Shown here: positions 37,915 through 46,489 of the stretch, piece by piece
Numbering within the stretch: position 1 is the first letter of the stretch
Layout of the letters: each line of letters opens with the position of its first letter
NCBI RefSeq assembly: GCF_020982545.1
Contig: NZ_JAJKLK010000008.1
Location: 1-64,000, forward strand
Source of the DNA: Streptomyces sp. MNU76
GTDB taxonomy: Bacteria > Actinomycetota > Actinomycetes > Streptomycetales > Streptomycetaceae
Direction: 5' to 3'
DNA length: 64,000 nucleotides
Notes under the pieces: model-generated
Told to the model about the DNA's origin: nothing
Seen by the model: only the letters and a program-made list of their open reading frames with translations
Database searches by the model: none
Made by a program: the position numbers and the translations under genes

Positions 37915-38073
37915 CCCGCACCGCGGATCGGTCTCGTCATGGAAGCCCTTGGCGGACGGGAAGAGCAGGTTCAGCTCGCCGGCCGCGGGCTTCGACTCGT
38001 CCGGAGGAATGGAGCCAGGGAGGATCACGAAACCGTCTTCACGCCACGCCTGTGCCGCTTCTGTGAGATCCAT
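37915..38073 (-). pseudogene. Phytanoyl-CoA dioxygenase (PhyH) N-terminal fragment
   Basis: MDLTEAAQAWREDGFVILPG and LNLLFPSAKGFHDETDPR are the typical opening of a PhyH-type Fe(II)/2-oxoglutarate dioxygenase. The similarity ends after about 52 codons, before the iron-binding HxD. Confidence 0.6.
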
Positions 38074-38313
38074 CGGGCCAGGATGATTACGGCGAGACGG
38101 CGGGCAATCGGTTCTTCGGTAGGTCGTGCGGCTCCGGACCGGAGGATCTTCGACTTCCGCCCCGCCCCGCCTCGCCTTGCAGAAGCCGGCGCGGCACCCC
38201 GAGACCCGAGTGAAGGGGTCGTGGTCCACCTGGTCATGCGCTGGGCACAGGGGTCCGCGACGGGGATGATGAGTGAGCTGGCTGCGTCGATCGCCCAAGG
38301 GGAGTGGCAGTTG

Positions 38314-38710
38314 ATGAGAGCGTGTGTTGTCGGGGCCGGCCCCGGGGGAATCGTCACCGCCAAGGTACTGCTGGAGAACGGCTTCGACGTCACGGTCTTC
38401 GACAAGTACCGTCAGGTCGGCGGAGTTTGGTCATCAGGAGGCTGCTACGACGGGCTGGCCAACCAGTCCGCGCTCCGCATCTTCGAGTTCGCGGACCTGC
38501 CCAACCGTTTGCACTTCGCCGGCGCGGCGAGGACGCCAACGGCACCGGTCTGCTGGAACTGCTCGCGCTCGCCACACTGGCCGCCGTCCTCGCCGGCGTC
38601 TCAACAACCTCTCCGCCGTGCCGGTGTTGCTGCCGCTGATCGCCACGTCGGGGCCCGGGGCCGTGCTCGCCGTGCTGCTCGGGGTGAACATCGGCACTGC
38701 GGGTCTCGCT
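38314..38710 (+). pseudogene. Chimera of FMO N-terminus and ArsB/anion transporter C-terminus
   Basis: The ATG at 38314 starts a flavoprotein monooxygenase (ACVVGAGPGGIVTAKVLLENG, FDVTVFDKYRQVGGVWSSGG) that stops at about 38520. It joins a fragment of an ArsB/NhaD-type permease: TGLLELLALATLAAVLAGV in one frame and LNNLSAVPVLLPLIA, VLLGVNIGT in the next. Two unrelated genes fused by deletion, plus one frameshift. The 240 bp before it carry no gene. Confidence 0.65.
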
Positions 38711-38736
38711 GACCGTCATCGGAGGAGGCCGATGTC

Positions 38737-39231
38737 ATGGACGTGGTCGTCTGGATCGTCGAGGGCACCTGGCTCGCGTGCGTGGACGCCGCCCGCGCCC
38801 ACGCCCCGGACGCCGGCATCGTCCTGCTGCACGTCACGCCGGCCGGCCGACATCTCCGGCGCCGCGCACGGCGCCTTCGCCGGACTGCTGGGGCGCGGGC
38901 ACCCCGAACGCGACCCGGGCACACGTGTGGAGCGGCTTGCCGCCGCCTCCGCGCGCGAGCTGCTCGGCGCCGCTGCCGACCGACTGGAGCGCCCCCTGTG
39001 ACGCGTATCGAGCGCACCGGGCGTGTCGAGCGCGAGGTCGTCGCTGCGGCCGAGGGGTGCGATCTGCTCGTCCTGGCCCGCGACGGCGACCGCACCCACC
39101 TCGGGCCGCACGGCCGCGGGTCCGTCAGCCGTTTCGTCGTCGACCACGCCCCCTGCCCCGTGCTCCTGGTCCGGCCCGAGTCGTCGCCGGACCTGTCGAC
39201 CCTGCCGCCTCCGCCCGCCCCGCCGGTGTGA
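38737..39231 (+). CDS. Universal stress protein-like, internally frame-scrambled
   Basis: 164 residues open from ATG 38737 (GGAGGAGG upstream). Both ends fit UspA: MDVVVWIVEGTWLACVDAAR and VEREVVAAAEGCDLLVLARDGD to HAPCPVLLVRPE. The middle (about 38855-39000) reads as Arg-rich nonsense, whereas the neighbouring frame gives AHGAFAGLLGRGHPERDPGTR, RVERLAAASARELLGAAADRL, which fits the family. Two compensating indels explain this. Function doubtful. Confidence 0.65.
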   Translation: MDVVVWIVEGTWLACVDAARAHAPDAGIVLLHVTPAGRHLRRRARRLRRTAGARAPRTRPGHTCGAACRRLRARAARRRCRPTGAPPVTRIERTGRVEREVVAAAEGCDLLVLARDGDRTHLGPHGRGSVSRFVVDHAPCPVLLVRPESSPDLSTLPPPPAPPV

Positions 39232-39244
39232 GCACACCGGCGGG
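39219..39244. terminator. Palindromic hairpin over the stop codon of the stress protein gene
   Basis: A 12-bp perfect inverted repeat (CCCGCCGGTGTG / CACACCGGCGGG) with only 2 bp between arms; the stop TGA lies at its centre. Probably terminates the stress gene and the convergent cellulase transcript. Confidence 0.7.
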
Positions 39245-39300
39245 ACGAGCGGTGACCGAATTCCGCGGTCGGCGGGTGGAGTTGGTGTGGCCCGGAAGGG

Positions 39301-40587
39301 TCAGCGGTTGAACGTCAGGCTGGGCGCCGCGTTACGGGCCAGCGTGTGGGCCTGGTCGGGCCACCAGGTACCGGCGGGCGGGTCGACGATGCCGTACTCC
39401 GGATCGATCGTGCCACCGGTGTTGCGCGTGCAGCTGCCGTCGGACTCACCGGGGATCTTGATCCACAGGTAGGCGTCGACGAGCGGGACGCCGGTGTCGG
39501 CCGTGGGGCGCGGGCCGAGGCCGCGGCCGGGAGCGTTGCACCAGGGCTCCGGGTCGCCTGTGTACTTGCCCGGCTCGGGGGTCCAGGCGCCCAGGCCGTT
39601 GCGGCTGGTGTCGATCACGAAGTGGTGCAGCCGGTCGGAGGACGGAGAGCCTACGTTCTGGTCGAACCAGAGGTCGGTCCACCGCCAGGTGGCGGGGTCG
39701 TCGGCGGAGACGGAGTTGCCGGGAGTGCCGTCGTTGGGGGCGGCGTGGGAGTAGTGCTGGCCGGCGCACCGCTCGGCGTGGCCGCGAGCGTCCTCGGGCC
39801 CCTCGGTGGCGTACCACATGCACTTCGCTATCCAAGTGCCGTACCTGGCGTTGTGGTCGGTGGGGTGGGTGTTGGACACGTTCAGGGCGAAGCCGTCGCC
39901 GTGCTCGACCCCGGAGTCCAGCAGGCGCTGTGCCATGTCGCCGACCGGGCGCCACTGCACGTTCCCCGCGTCCAGGTACACCGCCGTGCGGGGCTTGGCC
40001 TTCAGGGTCTTCACGGCGTAGGCGAGGTCGGCGGTCCGCTCGGCGGTGAGTTCGCCGGACGGGTCCACGTCGGGCCCGCAGTCGTTGGGCAGCAGGGCCG
40101 TGCCGTCGGGTTCGACGACGACCACCGCCTTGTTGTTGCCGATGCCGGCGGCGAAGGCGTCGATCCACTTCCGGTAGGCGGCGGACGACGCGGCGCCGCC
40201 GCTGGAGTACTGCGTGCAGTCCCGGCCCGGGACGTTGTAGGCGACCAGGACGGGCGTACGGCCCACGGCCCGGGCCCGGTGGACGAGCTTGCTCACCTTG
40301 CCGCGCACCTGACCGGGCGTGCCCTCGGTGAACCACTCGGCCTGCGGCCAGCTCGCCATCTTGGCCATGTTCGCGGCGTTCCCGAAGTCGCCGTTCTTGA
40401 AGTCCACGACAGCCTGCTTCGCGGCCTTGCTGTGCGGGTCCACGTAGAACTTGGTGGCCGGGGTGACCGCGTCCTGCGTGGGGGTGGCCTGCGGCTGTGC
40501 CTGCGCCTGAGTCGCGGTGAGAGCGGCGCAGGCGGCGAGGGCCGCGACACAGGCGGCCGTGCGGCGCCGTAGGGTGGGTGGAGTCAT
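39301..40587 (-). CDS. Secreted GH6 family glycosidase (cellulase/cellobiohydrolase type)
   Basis: 428 residues. Signal peptide with Arg-rich start and cleavage near TQAQA-Q (about residue 30). Then a single GH6 barrel: FYVDPHSKAAKQAV, LVAYNVPGRDCTQYSSGGA with a candidate catalytic Asp, VVVVEPDGTALLPNDC, VYLDAGNVQW, HHFVIDTSRNG and GPRPTADTGVPLVDAYLWIKIPG. No cellulose-binding module. Longer than the neighbouring GH6 and with a larger insertion (THPTDHNARYG region). Lies 168 bp downstream of it, beyond a hairpin. Confidence 0.92.
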   Translation of the reverse strand: MTPPTLRRRTAACVAALAACAALTATQAQAQPQATPTQDAVTPATKFYVDPHSKAAKQAVVDFKNGDFGNAANMAKMASWPQAEWFTEGTPGQVRGKVSKLVHRARAVGRTPVLVAYNVPGRDCTQYSSGGAASSAAYRKWIDAFAAGIGNNKAVVVVEPDGTALLPNDCGPDVDPSGELTAERTADLAYAVKTLKAKPRTAVYLDAGNVQWRPVGDMAQRLLDSGVEHGDGFALNVSNTHPTDHNARYGTWIAKCMWYATEGPEDARGHAERCAGQHYSHAAPNDGTPGNSVSADDPATWRWTDLWFDQNVGSPSSDRLHHFVIDTSRNGLGAWTPEPGKYTGDPEPWCNAPGRGLGPRPTADTGVPLVDAYLWIKIPGESDGSCTRNTGGTIDPEYGIVDPPAGTWWPDQAHTLARNAAPSLTFNR

Positions 40588-40703
40588 GAGTGCTTCCTGA
40601 TCGATGAGATGGGTGAGCAAGCGCCCGCCGCCCCGGTCGACTGCCGTTCGCCCGGGTGGGAGGCGGGGCGTGGTGGAACCCCTCGACGGTGTGGCGAGGG
40701 TTG

Positions 40704-40745
40704 CCCGTGGCCCGGTCGCGGGGCGTGGTGGTGCCGGGCCACGGG
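40704..40745 (-). terminator. Intercistronic hairpin between two GH6 genes
   Basis: A perfect 12-bp stem CCCGTGGCCCGG / CCGGGCCACGGG with an 18-nt loop, between the two cellulase genes on the same strand. It may end most transcripts after the first gene. Confidence 0.65.
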
Positions 40746-40755
40746 AGTTCGGGGA

Positions 40756-41721
40756 TCAGAAGCCGTAGATCATCTTGTAGGCGGTCTCGGGGAGGAACTG
40801 CCCGGCCGTGGAGCCCGATCCGGTGCCGCAGTTGCCGTCCGACTCGCCCGGGGTCTTTATCCACAGCAGCATCTCGGCGCCTCCGCCCGTCTGGCTGGCG
40901 GGGCCGATGCGGCGGCCCGGGGCGTTGCACCACTGGCCGTTGGAGCCGTTGCCGTTGCGGCTGGTGTCCACGACGAACGGCTTGGTGTAGCCGTAGCGCG
41001 CGCTGAGCTCGCGGTTGACGGCGTTCCCGTAGGCGGTGTTCTCGGAGGTGGTGAAGTAGTTGGAGACGTTGAGCGAGAAGCCGCGGGCCTGGCGGAGGCC
41101 GGCTTCGTGGAGGTGCTGGGCCATGGCCGCCGCGTCGGCCCAGCCCGGGTTGCCCGCGTCCATGTAGACCCAGGTGTTGGGGGCCTGGCGGTTGAACTCC
41201 GCGATCGCGCCGGTCAGCATGGCCCGGCGTTCGTTGATCTGCGCCTGGGTCATGCAGCCGTAGTCTCCGAGGGAGTCCGGTTCGAGGATGACGACGGCCG
41301 GGCGGCCCGCGATGCCGCCCGCGAACTGGGCGATCCAGCTGGCGTAGGCGGACGGCGAGGAGGCTCCGCCCCCGGAGTGCCCGCCGCAGTGATCGCGGTG
41401 GTAGATGTTGTAGGCGACAAGGATGGGGAGTTTGTCGCTCTGGTCCGCAGCCCCGACGTAGGCGCCCGTGGCGGTGCCGATGGTGCCGCTCCAGGAGCCG
41501 AACCAGCGGGCCATCGGGGTGTTGGCGATGGAGGCATTGATCGCGGAGGCGCGGCCGTCGCCGGGGTTGGCGGCCACCCACTGCTTCGGGGTGGAGTTGG
41601 GGTCCACGTAGAACCCGCTGGTCAGGGTGGTCGGGTCCGCGGCGTGGGCGGACGGGGCGAGGGTGAACGCCAGCGGCAGGGCACAGAGTGCTGCCACCAG
41701 TGCGCGGACCTTGCGGCGCAT
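40756..41721 (-). CDS. Secreted GH6 endoglucanase-type protein
   Basis: 321 residues. Signal peptide cleaved near AHA-AD (residue 27). GH6 core: LVAYNIYHRDHCGGHSGGG, VVILEPDSLGD (candidate acid Asp149), YMDAGNPGWAD, SLNVSNYFTTSEN, FVVDTSRNGNG and LLWIKTPGESDG. Size is that of a catalytic domain without binding module. Two CebR-type boxes lie 47-75 bp upstream, so cello-oligosaccharide induction is likely. Confidence 0.94.
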   Translation of the reverse strand: MRRKVRALVAALCALPLAFTLAPSAHAADPTTLTSGFYVDPNSTPKQWVAANPGDGRASAINASIANTPMARWFGSWSGTIGTATGAYVGAADQSDKLPILVAYNIYHRDHCGGHSGGGASSPSAYASWIAQFAGGIAGRPAVVILEPDSLGDYGCMTQAQINERRAMLTGAIAEFNRQAPNTWVYMDAGNPGWADAAAMAQHLHEAGLRQARGFSLNVSNYFTTSENTAYGNAVNRELSARYGYTKPFVVDTSRNGNGSNGQWCNAPGRRIGPASQTGGGAEMLLWIKTPGESDGNCGTGSGSTAGQFLPETAYKMIYGF

Positions 41722-41767
41722 GACAGTACCTCGACTTCCGGGCAGGGACGGGGGCACGAGGGGCGCT

Positions 41768-41796
41768 TGGGAGCGCTCCCACTGGAAGCGGTCCCA
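41768..41796. promoter_or_regulatory. Tandem CebR-type operators of the GH6 genes
   Basis: TGGGAGCGCTCCCA (41768-41781) is the exact 14-bp palindrome known for Streptomyces CebR. A second copy TGGAAGCGGTCCCA (41783-41796) matches 12 of 14 positions, 15 bp further from the gene. Confidence 0.9.
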
Positions 41797-41883
41797 ATCG
41801 TGTGGTCGGCTGGTTTAACTGTCAATAGCCTGCGCGAAACCAGAAATACACACGGGGATGCAGGGACAAGGAAGTCACCCAAT

Positions 41884-41897
41884 TGGGAGCGCTACCA
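41884..41897. promoter_or_regulatory. CebR-type operator of the LacI gene
   Basis: TGGGAGCGCTACCA matches the CebR palindrome at 13 of 14 positions and lies 45 bp before the LacI-family start, pointing to autoregulation. Confidence 0.85.
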
Positions 41898-41941
41898 GTG
41901 ACCCGTCCGACAGCCGCCCGGCTGTGGAAGACTCACGGCCC

Positions 41942-42955
41942 ATGGCAGAAGATGCGCCGCGTCGCCAGCCGACGCTCGACGAGGTGGCCGAATACGCCGG
42001 TGTCTCCCGCTCCGTGGCCTCCCGGGCCCTCAACAACGCTCCGCACGTCAGCCGCGCCAAGCGTGAGGCGGTCGAACGCGCCGTCCGTCACCTCGGCTAC
42101 GTACGCAATCCGAGCGCCCGCGCCCTGGCCACCCGGCAGACGGGAGCCGCCGCGCTGGTGGTCTCCGGAGAGGACCCGTCGATCTTCGCCGATCCCTTCT
42201 TCGCCCAGGTCATCGTGGGTGCGGCGGAAGCCTTGGAGGAGGCCGATCTGCATCTGATGCTGTGCCTGGCCGCTTCCGACCGAGGGCGCAAACGGGTCGA
42301 GGAGCTCCTCCGCTCCAGAGGCGCGGACGGGGTCATGCTGATGGCGCTGCGCGAGGACGATCCACTGGCCCGCAAGGCCGAAGAGGCGCACATGCCGGTC
42401 GTGTTCGGCGGCCGCCCGGTCGGATCGGCCCCCCGGTGGTACGTGGACGTCGACAACGTCGGTGGAGCCCGCGAAGCGACCGAGTACCTCCTCTCGCGCG
42501 GCCGCAGGCGCGTGGCCGCGATCTGCGGGCCGCTGGACACCGAGGTCGGGCGGGCGCGCTACCGAGGCTACCGGGACGCCATGCTGAGCGCAGGTCTCGA
42601 TCCGATCCCTCCGTTGGAGGGCGACTTCACCGAGCCCGGCGGAGCCGCCGCCACGGCCGTGCTGCTGGCCAACCACCCTGACGTGGAAGCCGTGTTCGCC
42701 GCCAACGACAACATGGCGGCGGGCGCCCTGCGCACCTTGCGGGAGGCAGGCCGGCACGTCCCTGCCGACGTCGCCGTCGTCGGCTTCGACGATCTGGCCG
42801 TCGCCCGGATCGCCGATCCGCCGCTCACCACCGTCCATCAGCCCGTACAGGCACTGGGACGGGAGATGGCACGCATGCTCGTCGCCCTCGTCAACGGCCA
42901 GGACCCCACGCCGCTGATCCTGCCTGCGCGGCTGGTCGTGCGCTCCAGCGCGTGA
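41942..42955 (+). CDS. LacI-family repressor, CebR-like
   Basis: 337 residues: LacI HTH at about 11-33 (TLDEVAEYAGVSRSVASRAL) with hinge helix near VRNPSARALATRQTG, then a periplasmic-binding-protein-like sensor (VEAVFAANDNMAAGALRTL, VAVVGFDDL). Divergent from two cellulase genes with operators in between. Known CebR senses cellobiose or cellotriose. The start at 41942 is chosen over the upstream ATG at 41858, which would read through the operator. Confidence 0.92.
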   Translation: MAEDAPRRQPTLDEVAEYAGVSRSVASRALNNAPHVSRAKREAVERAVRHLGYVRNPSARALATRQTGAAALVVSGEDPSIFADPFFAQVIVGAAEALEEADLHLMLCLAASDRGRKRVEELLRSRGADGVMLMALREDDPLARKAEEAHMPVVFGGRPVGSAPRWYVDVDNVGGAREATEYLLSRGRRRVAAICGPLDTEVGRARYRGYRDAMLSAGLDPIPPLEGDFTEPGGAAATAVLLANHPDVEAVFAANDNMAAGALRTLREAGRHVPADVAVVGFDDLAVARIADPPLTTVHQPVQALGREMARMLVALVNGQDPTPLILPARLVVRSSA

Positions 42956-43019
42956 CGGCCATGGTCCGGGCCGGACGGGAAGGTCCGTAGCCGGCCAGCG
43001 GGTGGGGGCGGTCCGGTGA

Positions 43020-43496
43020 TCAGGCCGAGCCAAGACGCGTGGCGGCCGTCAGCCGACCCAGCACGCTCTCGCCCGCCCCGCCGTCCCGGCTCGACCAGTG
43101 CACCCGCCCGGCGCGGGTGACCTCCCGAATGATCCGAAGGCCCGGCAACCGGTCGTAGACGCCGCGCGCCCGGGCACGGGCCACCGCCAGGACCCGCGTG
43201 CTCATCCGGTAGCTCTCGACGCGCCGGAGCGCCCGGTGACCGACGTAGAAGGTGTAGCCGGCTGCTCGCACGGCCTGGCCGACCTTGCCCGCGTAGTGGT
43301 TCCGCTGCTCCGGGGAAGGGAGTTCGCAGGTCAGCAGAGTGCCCCCTTCGCGGGCGATGTGGGCGGACGGGTCGAAGACGACCCGGCGACCTGCTCGGTG
43401 CCGCGGCGGGTTGCCTGACCGCTCGCGGCCGACCTGCTCTCGACGACGGCCGGTTGGCCCAAGGGAGCGCCCGGTGGGTGCCAACCCGCTGGACAT
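43020..43496 (-). CDS. Hypothetical protein
   Basis: 158 codons; the last 115 have strong GC third-position bias (FDPSAHIAREGGTLLTCELP, then YTFYVGHRALRRVESYRM), so it is probably coding. No family recognised. The first 40 codons look non-coding-like and no good ribosome site is seen, so the true start may be further in or the 5' end may be lost. Confidence 0.45.
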   Translation of the reverse strand: MSSGLAPTGRSLGPTGRRREQVGRERSGNPPRHRAGRRVVFDPSAHIAREGGTLLTCELPSPEQRNHYAGKVGQAVRAAGYTFYVGHRALRRVESYRMSTRVLAVARARARGVYDRLPGLRIIREVTRAGRVHWSSRDGGAGESVLGRLTAATRLGSA

Positions 43497-43697
43497 CGCG
43501 CGGGCTCATGCGCGACTGCTCGCCCACGTCCGCAGGGCCGACGTCCACGATCCCCTCGCTCGGGCCCGCCCGTCATCGCTGATGCGCCGTAAGCCTCCCT
43601 GCTCGATGGGGTGCGCAGTCGTGGCATGTGGTCACACGTGTGGACTGCCGGGTTGCTCGGGTCACCAAGAGCTGCCGATCCGCGGTTGAATGCCGGT

Positions 43698-43930
43698 GTG
43701 CCACGGAAAGTGGTGGAATTCGGCGAGGACGATCCGAAGGTGCTGGCCGGGGCTGGGTCCTTGGAGCGGGGGCTGGGGTATCCGGATGCGGTGTGCGCGC
43801 TGGACGTGGGGGAGGGCTCGGTCACCGCCGTGGTGCACGGAACGGACGTCCACGAGGTGGAACTCACCCTCGGCGGGGGTGACGGGATCTCGGGATGGTG
43901 CGATCGCCCGTACGGGCACGGCAGCTTCTC
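43698..43930 (+). pseudogene. SWIM zinc-finger protein fragment
   Basis: From a GTG: KVVEFGEDDPKVLAGAGSLE, VTAVVHGTDVHEVELTL, GWCDRPYGHGSFSGKAA. This resembles the start of SWIM-domain proteins, but the CxCx(n)CxH finger reads C-D-R...S-G, so Cys residues are lost, and the remainder is absent. The fragment runs into the antisense of the lipase gene. Confidence 0.5.
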
Positions 43931-43984
43931 CGGGAAAGCAGCAACCGACCAGGGCCCGCGACCAGCACTTCTCCAGCGCCGGCG

Positions 43985-44839
43985 TCAGCGGGCGAGGACG
44001 CGGTCCAACCAGGCCAGCAGGTCGCTGACGATCTCCTTCTTGTTGGTCTCGTGGAACAGCTCGTGGCGGGCTGCGGGATAGATGAGGTAGGTCACGTCGG
44101 TGACGCCGGCCTCGCCGTAGCGTTCGACGAGCAGGTTGCTGCGTGAGAGCTCGGCGTTCAGCGGGTCGTGATCCCCGACCAGGACGCAGATGGGCAGATC
44201 CGCCGGGATGCCCTTGGGCTGGGCGAGTGACGCCGAGGCGACGGTGATGTCGGCCATGCCCTGGGCATCGAGGCTGAAGCCGCACATGGGGTCGGCGAGG
44301 TAGGCGTCGACGGCCGGTTCGTCCCGGCTGAGCCAGTCGAACGGCGTGCGGCCGGGCTCGAACGCCCTGTTGAGCGCGAGCAACGGGTCTTCTCCCGCCG
44401 CGGCCTCCTGCGCCTGTGCCGCGAGCATGACGTCGACCGCAGTAGTGCCGGCGAGGGCGAGTGCGTCGATCAGGTGGGCGTGGTCCAGGACGTACTGCTG
44501 CGAGGCGAAGGAACCGAGGCTGTGTCCGAGCAGCACCAGGGGCAGGCCGGGGTGCTGCTCGCGGACGGTCTCCGACAGGGTGACCATGTCACCGACGAGT
44601 CGGTTCCAGCCGTCGTCCCCGAGCTGACCGGGCTCGGCATGCCTGCTCAGCCCGTGTCCGCGGTGATCGTTGGCATAGACGGCGTAGCCCTGGGCGGTCA
44701 GTGCTGCCGCGAGGGGGGCATAACGGCCGGCGTGCTCTCCCATGCCGTGGGCGATCTGGACGACGGCTCGCGGGGGCGCCTCCGGCTTCCATTCGTGCAC
44801 GTGGATCTGGACGCCGTCTTCGCTTTCGAAGGTGAACAT
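43985..44839 (-). CDS. Alpha/beta hydrolase, monoacylglycerol-lipase type
   Basis: 284 residues: oxyanion region QIAHGMGEHAGRY, DHRGHGLS, nucleophile Ser in GHSLGSF, acid Asp in VGDHDPLN and catalytic His in ARHELFHE. Hydrolase_4 family; hydrolyses monoglycerides or related esters in relatives. Cytoplasmic by sequence. Stands alone downstream of the livF gene with a 124-bp gap. Confidence 0.92.
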   Translation of the reverse strand: MFTFESEDGVQIHVHEWKPEAPPRAVVQIAHGMGEHAGRYAPLAAALTAQGYAVYANDHRGHGLSRHAEPGQLGDDGWNRLVGDMVTLSETVREQHPGLPLVLLGHSLGSFASQQYVLDHAHLIDALALAGTTAVDVMLAAQAQEAAAGEDPLLALNRAFEPGRTPFDWLSRDEPAVDAYLADPMCGFSLDAQGMADITVASASLAQPKGIPADLPICVLVGDHDPLNAELSRSNLLVERYGEAGVTDVTYLIYPAARHELFHETNKKEIVSDLLAWLDRVLAR

Positions 44840-44963
44840 CGGGTTCCTTGTCTTGGGTACGCGGGCAGCCCTGAGAGCCCGGCCGAGTGGCAGAGGGTGG
44901 GCCGGCCCGAGTGGTTCAGGCTCACGGCGGGTGCGGTGTAGGCGGTTGTGGCCGCCGGCCGGT

Positions 44964-45677
44964 TCAGGCGTGCTGCTCGCCGAGGTAGCCGGCGATGATG
45001 CGGGACTGGTCGGCGCGGAGTTCCCGGGCCGAGGCGTGCGTGGTGATCTCGCCGTGGGAGAGGACGTAGCCGCGGTCGGCTATGTCGAGGGCGAGACCGA
45101 CGTGCTGTTCGACGAGCAGCACCCCGCAGCCGGTGTCGTCGGCGTAGCGCCTGACGATGGGCAGCAGCTCCTCGACGATGATGGGTGCAAGGCCCAGGCT
45201 GAGCTCGTCGAGCAGGAGCAGCTTGGGGCCGCGGGCCAGCGCTCGCCCCATGGCGAGCATCTGTTGCTCGCCGCCGGAGAGCAGTCCTGCCTTGCGGTCC
45301 TGGAGGCGGGACAGGGCGGGGAAGTAACGCTGGGCGGCCGCCTGGTCCAGGCGCTCGCCCCGGTGCCCGAGGCGCAGGTGTTCCGCCACCGTGAGGCCGG
45401 AGAAGATGCCTCGTCCTTCCGGAACGTGGGCGATGCCGAGGCGGGCGCGGGTCGCTGCCGGGATCCTGCCGAGGTCCGTCCCGTCGAAAGTGATCGTGCC
45501 GGCAAGGGGGCGCAGCAGCGCGGAGACGGTCTTGAGCGTGGTGGTCTTCCCCGCTCCGTTGGCCCCGAGGAGGGCGACGACCTCTCCCGCGCCCACTTCG
45601 AGGTCGATCCCGCGGATGACGGCGGCTCCGTCGTATCCGGCGGTGAGCCCGGCCACCTTCAGGATTGTGGTGCTCAT
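44964..45677 (-). CDS. livF: Branched-chain amino acid-type ABC importer ATPase LivF
   Basis: 237 residues: Walker A GANGAGKTT, LivF-specific HVPEGRGIFSGLTVAEHL, signature LSGGEQQMLAMGRAL, Walker B LLLLDELSLGLAP, H-loop VEQHV. One of two ATPases of an HAAT-family importer. ATG overlaps the LivG stop (ATGA). Substrates in this family include branched-chain amino acids, urea, amides and aromatic acids. Confidence 0.94.
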   Translation of the reverse strand: MSTTILKVAGLTAGYDGAAVIRGIDLEVGAGEVVALLGANGAGKTTTLKTVSALLRPLAGTITFDGTDLGRIPAATRARLGIAHVPEGRGIFSGLTVAEHLRLGHRGERLDQAAAQRYFPALSRLQDRKAGLLSGGEQQMLAMGRALARGPKLLLLDELSLGLAPIIVEELLPIVRRYADDTGCGVLLVEQHVGLALDIADRGYVLSHGEITTHASARELRADQSRIIAGYLGEQHA

Positions 45678-46489
45678 GGTGTCTCCGGTGTGCTGGTGAG
45701 GGCCTTGGCGGAGCCACCGGCCGAAGTGCCGGGCGCGGTGGCGGGCTGGACGGCGGACGCCCCGAGGTAGGCGGTCACGACGGCGGGGTCGGTCCGGACC
45801 TGTGCCGGTGTACCGGAGGCGATCACCTTGCCGAACTCCAGGACGACGACGTGGTCGCAGATGCCCATCACGAGGCTCATGTCGTGGTCGATGAGGAGCA
45901 GCGCGGTACCGGCGTCGGCGACCGCGCGCAGTCTGCGTCCGAGTTCGGCGCTCTCCGTGGTGTCCAGGCCGGCCGCGGGTTCGTCGAGACAGATGACGCG
46001 GGGGCGGGCTGCCAAGGCCCGTGCCACACCGACGAGTTTGCGTCTGCCCTGGGACAGCTCGTGTGCCGAGGCGTCGGCCAGGTCCTCGAGTCCGAGGGCC
46101 GCGAGGGCCTGAGGGACAGCGGGGTTCGGGGACGGGCGGCGCCCGAAGGTCTCGCCGAGCGTGGTCCACCACGTCGAAGGGTCCGCCGTCACCTGGAGGT
46201 TCTCCGCGACCGTGAGGTCTTCGAAGAGTTCGCTGCTCTGGAAGGTGCGGGCGAGCCCTCGTCGGGCCCGTACATGGGGCGGCCGTCCGGTCAGGTCCTT
46301 GCCGTCCAGTTCCACCCTTCCGCGGGCGGCGACGAGACCGGTGACCGCGTCCACGAAGGTGGTCTTGCCGGCCCCGTTGGGGCCGATGAGCCCCACGAGT
46401 TGGCCCTCGCCGACCTCCAGGGAGACATCGCTGAGCGCGTGGACGCCGCCGTAGCTGACGCCCAACTGCTGGACAGAGAGCACGTTCAC
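45674..46489 (-). CDS. livG: ABC importer ATPase LivG
   Basis: 271 residues: Walker A GPNGAGKTT, LivG-type RGLARTFQSSELFEDLTVAENL, signature LSQGRRKLVGVARAL (degenerate LSxGxxK), Walker B VICLDEPAAGLD, H-loop LIDHDM. An Ala/Thr-rich tail extends beyond the domain. GTG start overlaps the permease stop. Confidence 0.93.
   Translation of the reverse strand: MNVLSVQQLGVSYGGVHALSDVSLEVGEGQLVGLIGPNGAGKTTFVDAVTGLVAARGRVELDGKDLTGRPPHVRARRGLARTFQSSELFEDLTVAENLQVTADPSTWWTTLGETFGRRPSPNPAVPQALAALGLEDLADASAHELSQGRRKLVGVARALAARPRVICLDEPAAGLDTTESAELGRRLRAVADAGTALLLIDHDMSLVMGICDHVVVLEFGKVIASGTPAQVRTDPAVVTAYLGASAVQPATAPGTSAGGSAKALTSTPETP

Noticed and set aside
39446..41797. 783-codon frame across both cellulase genes
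   Set aside because: Spans two genes, their gap and two signal peptides in the wrong phase of the same strand; no family resemblance.
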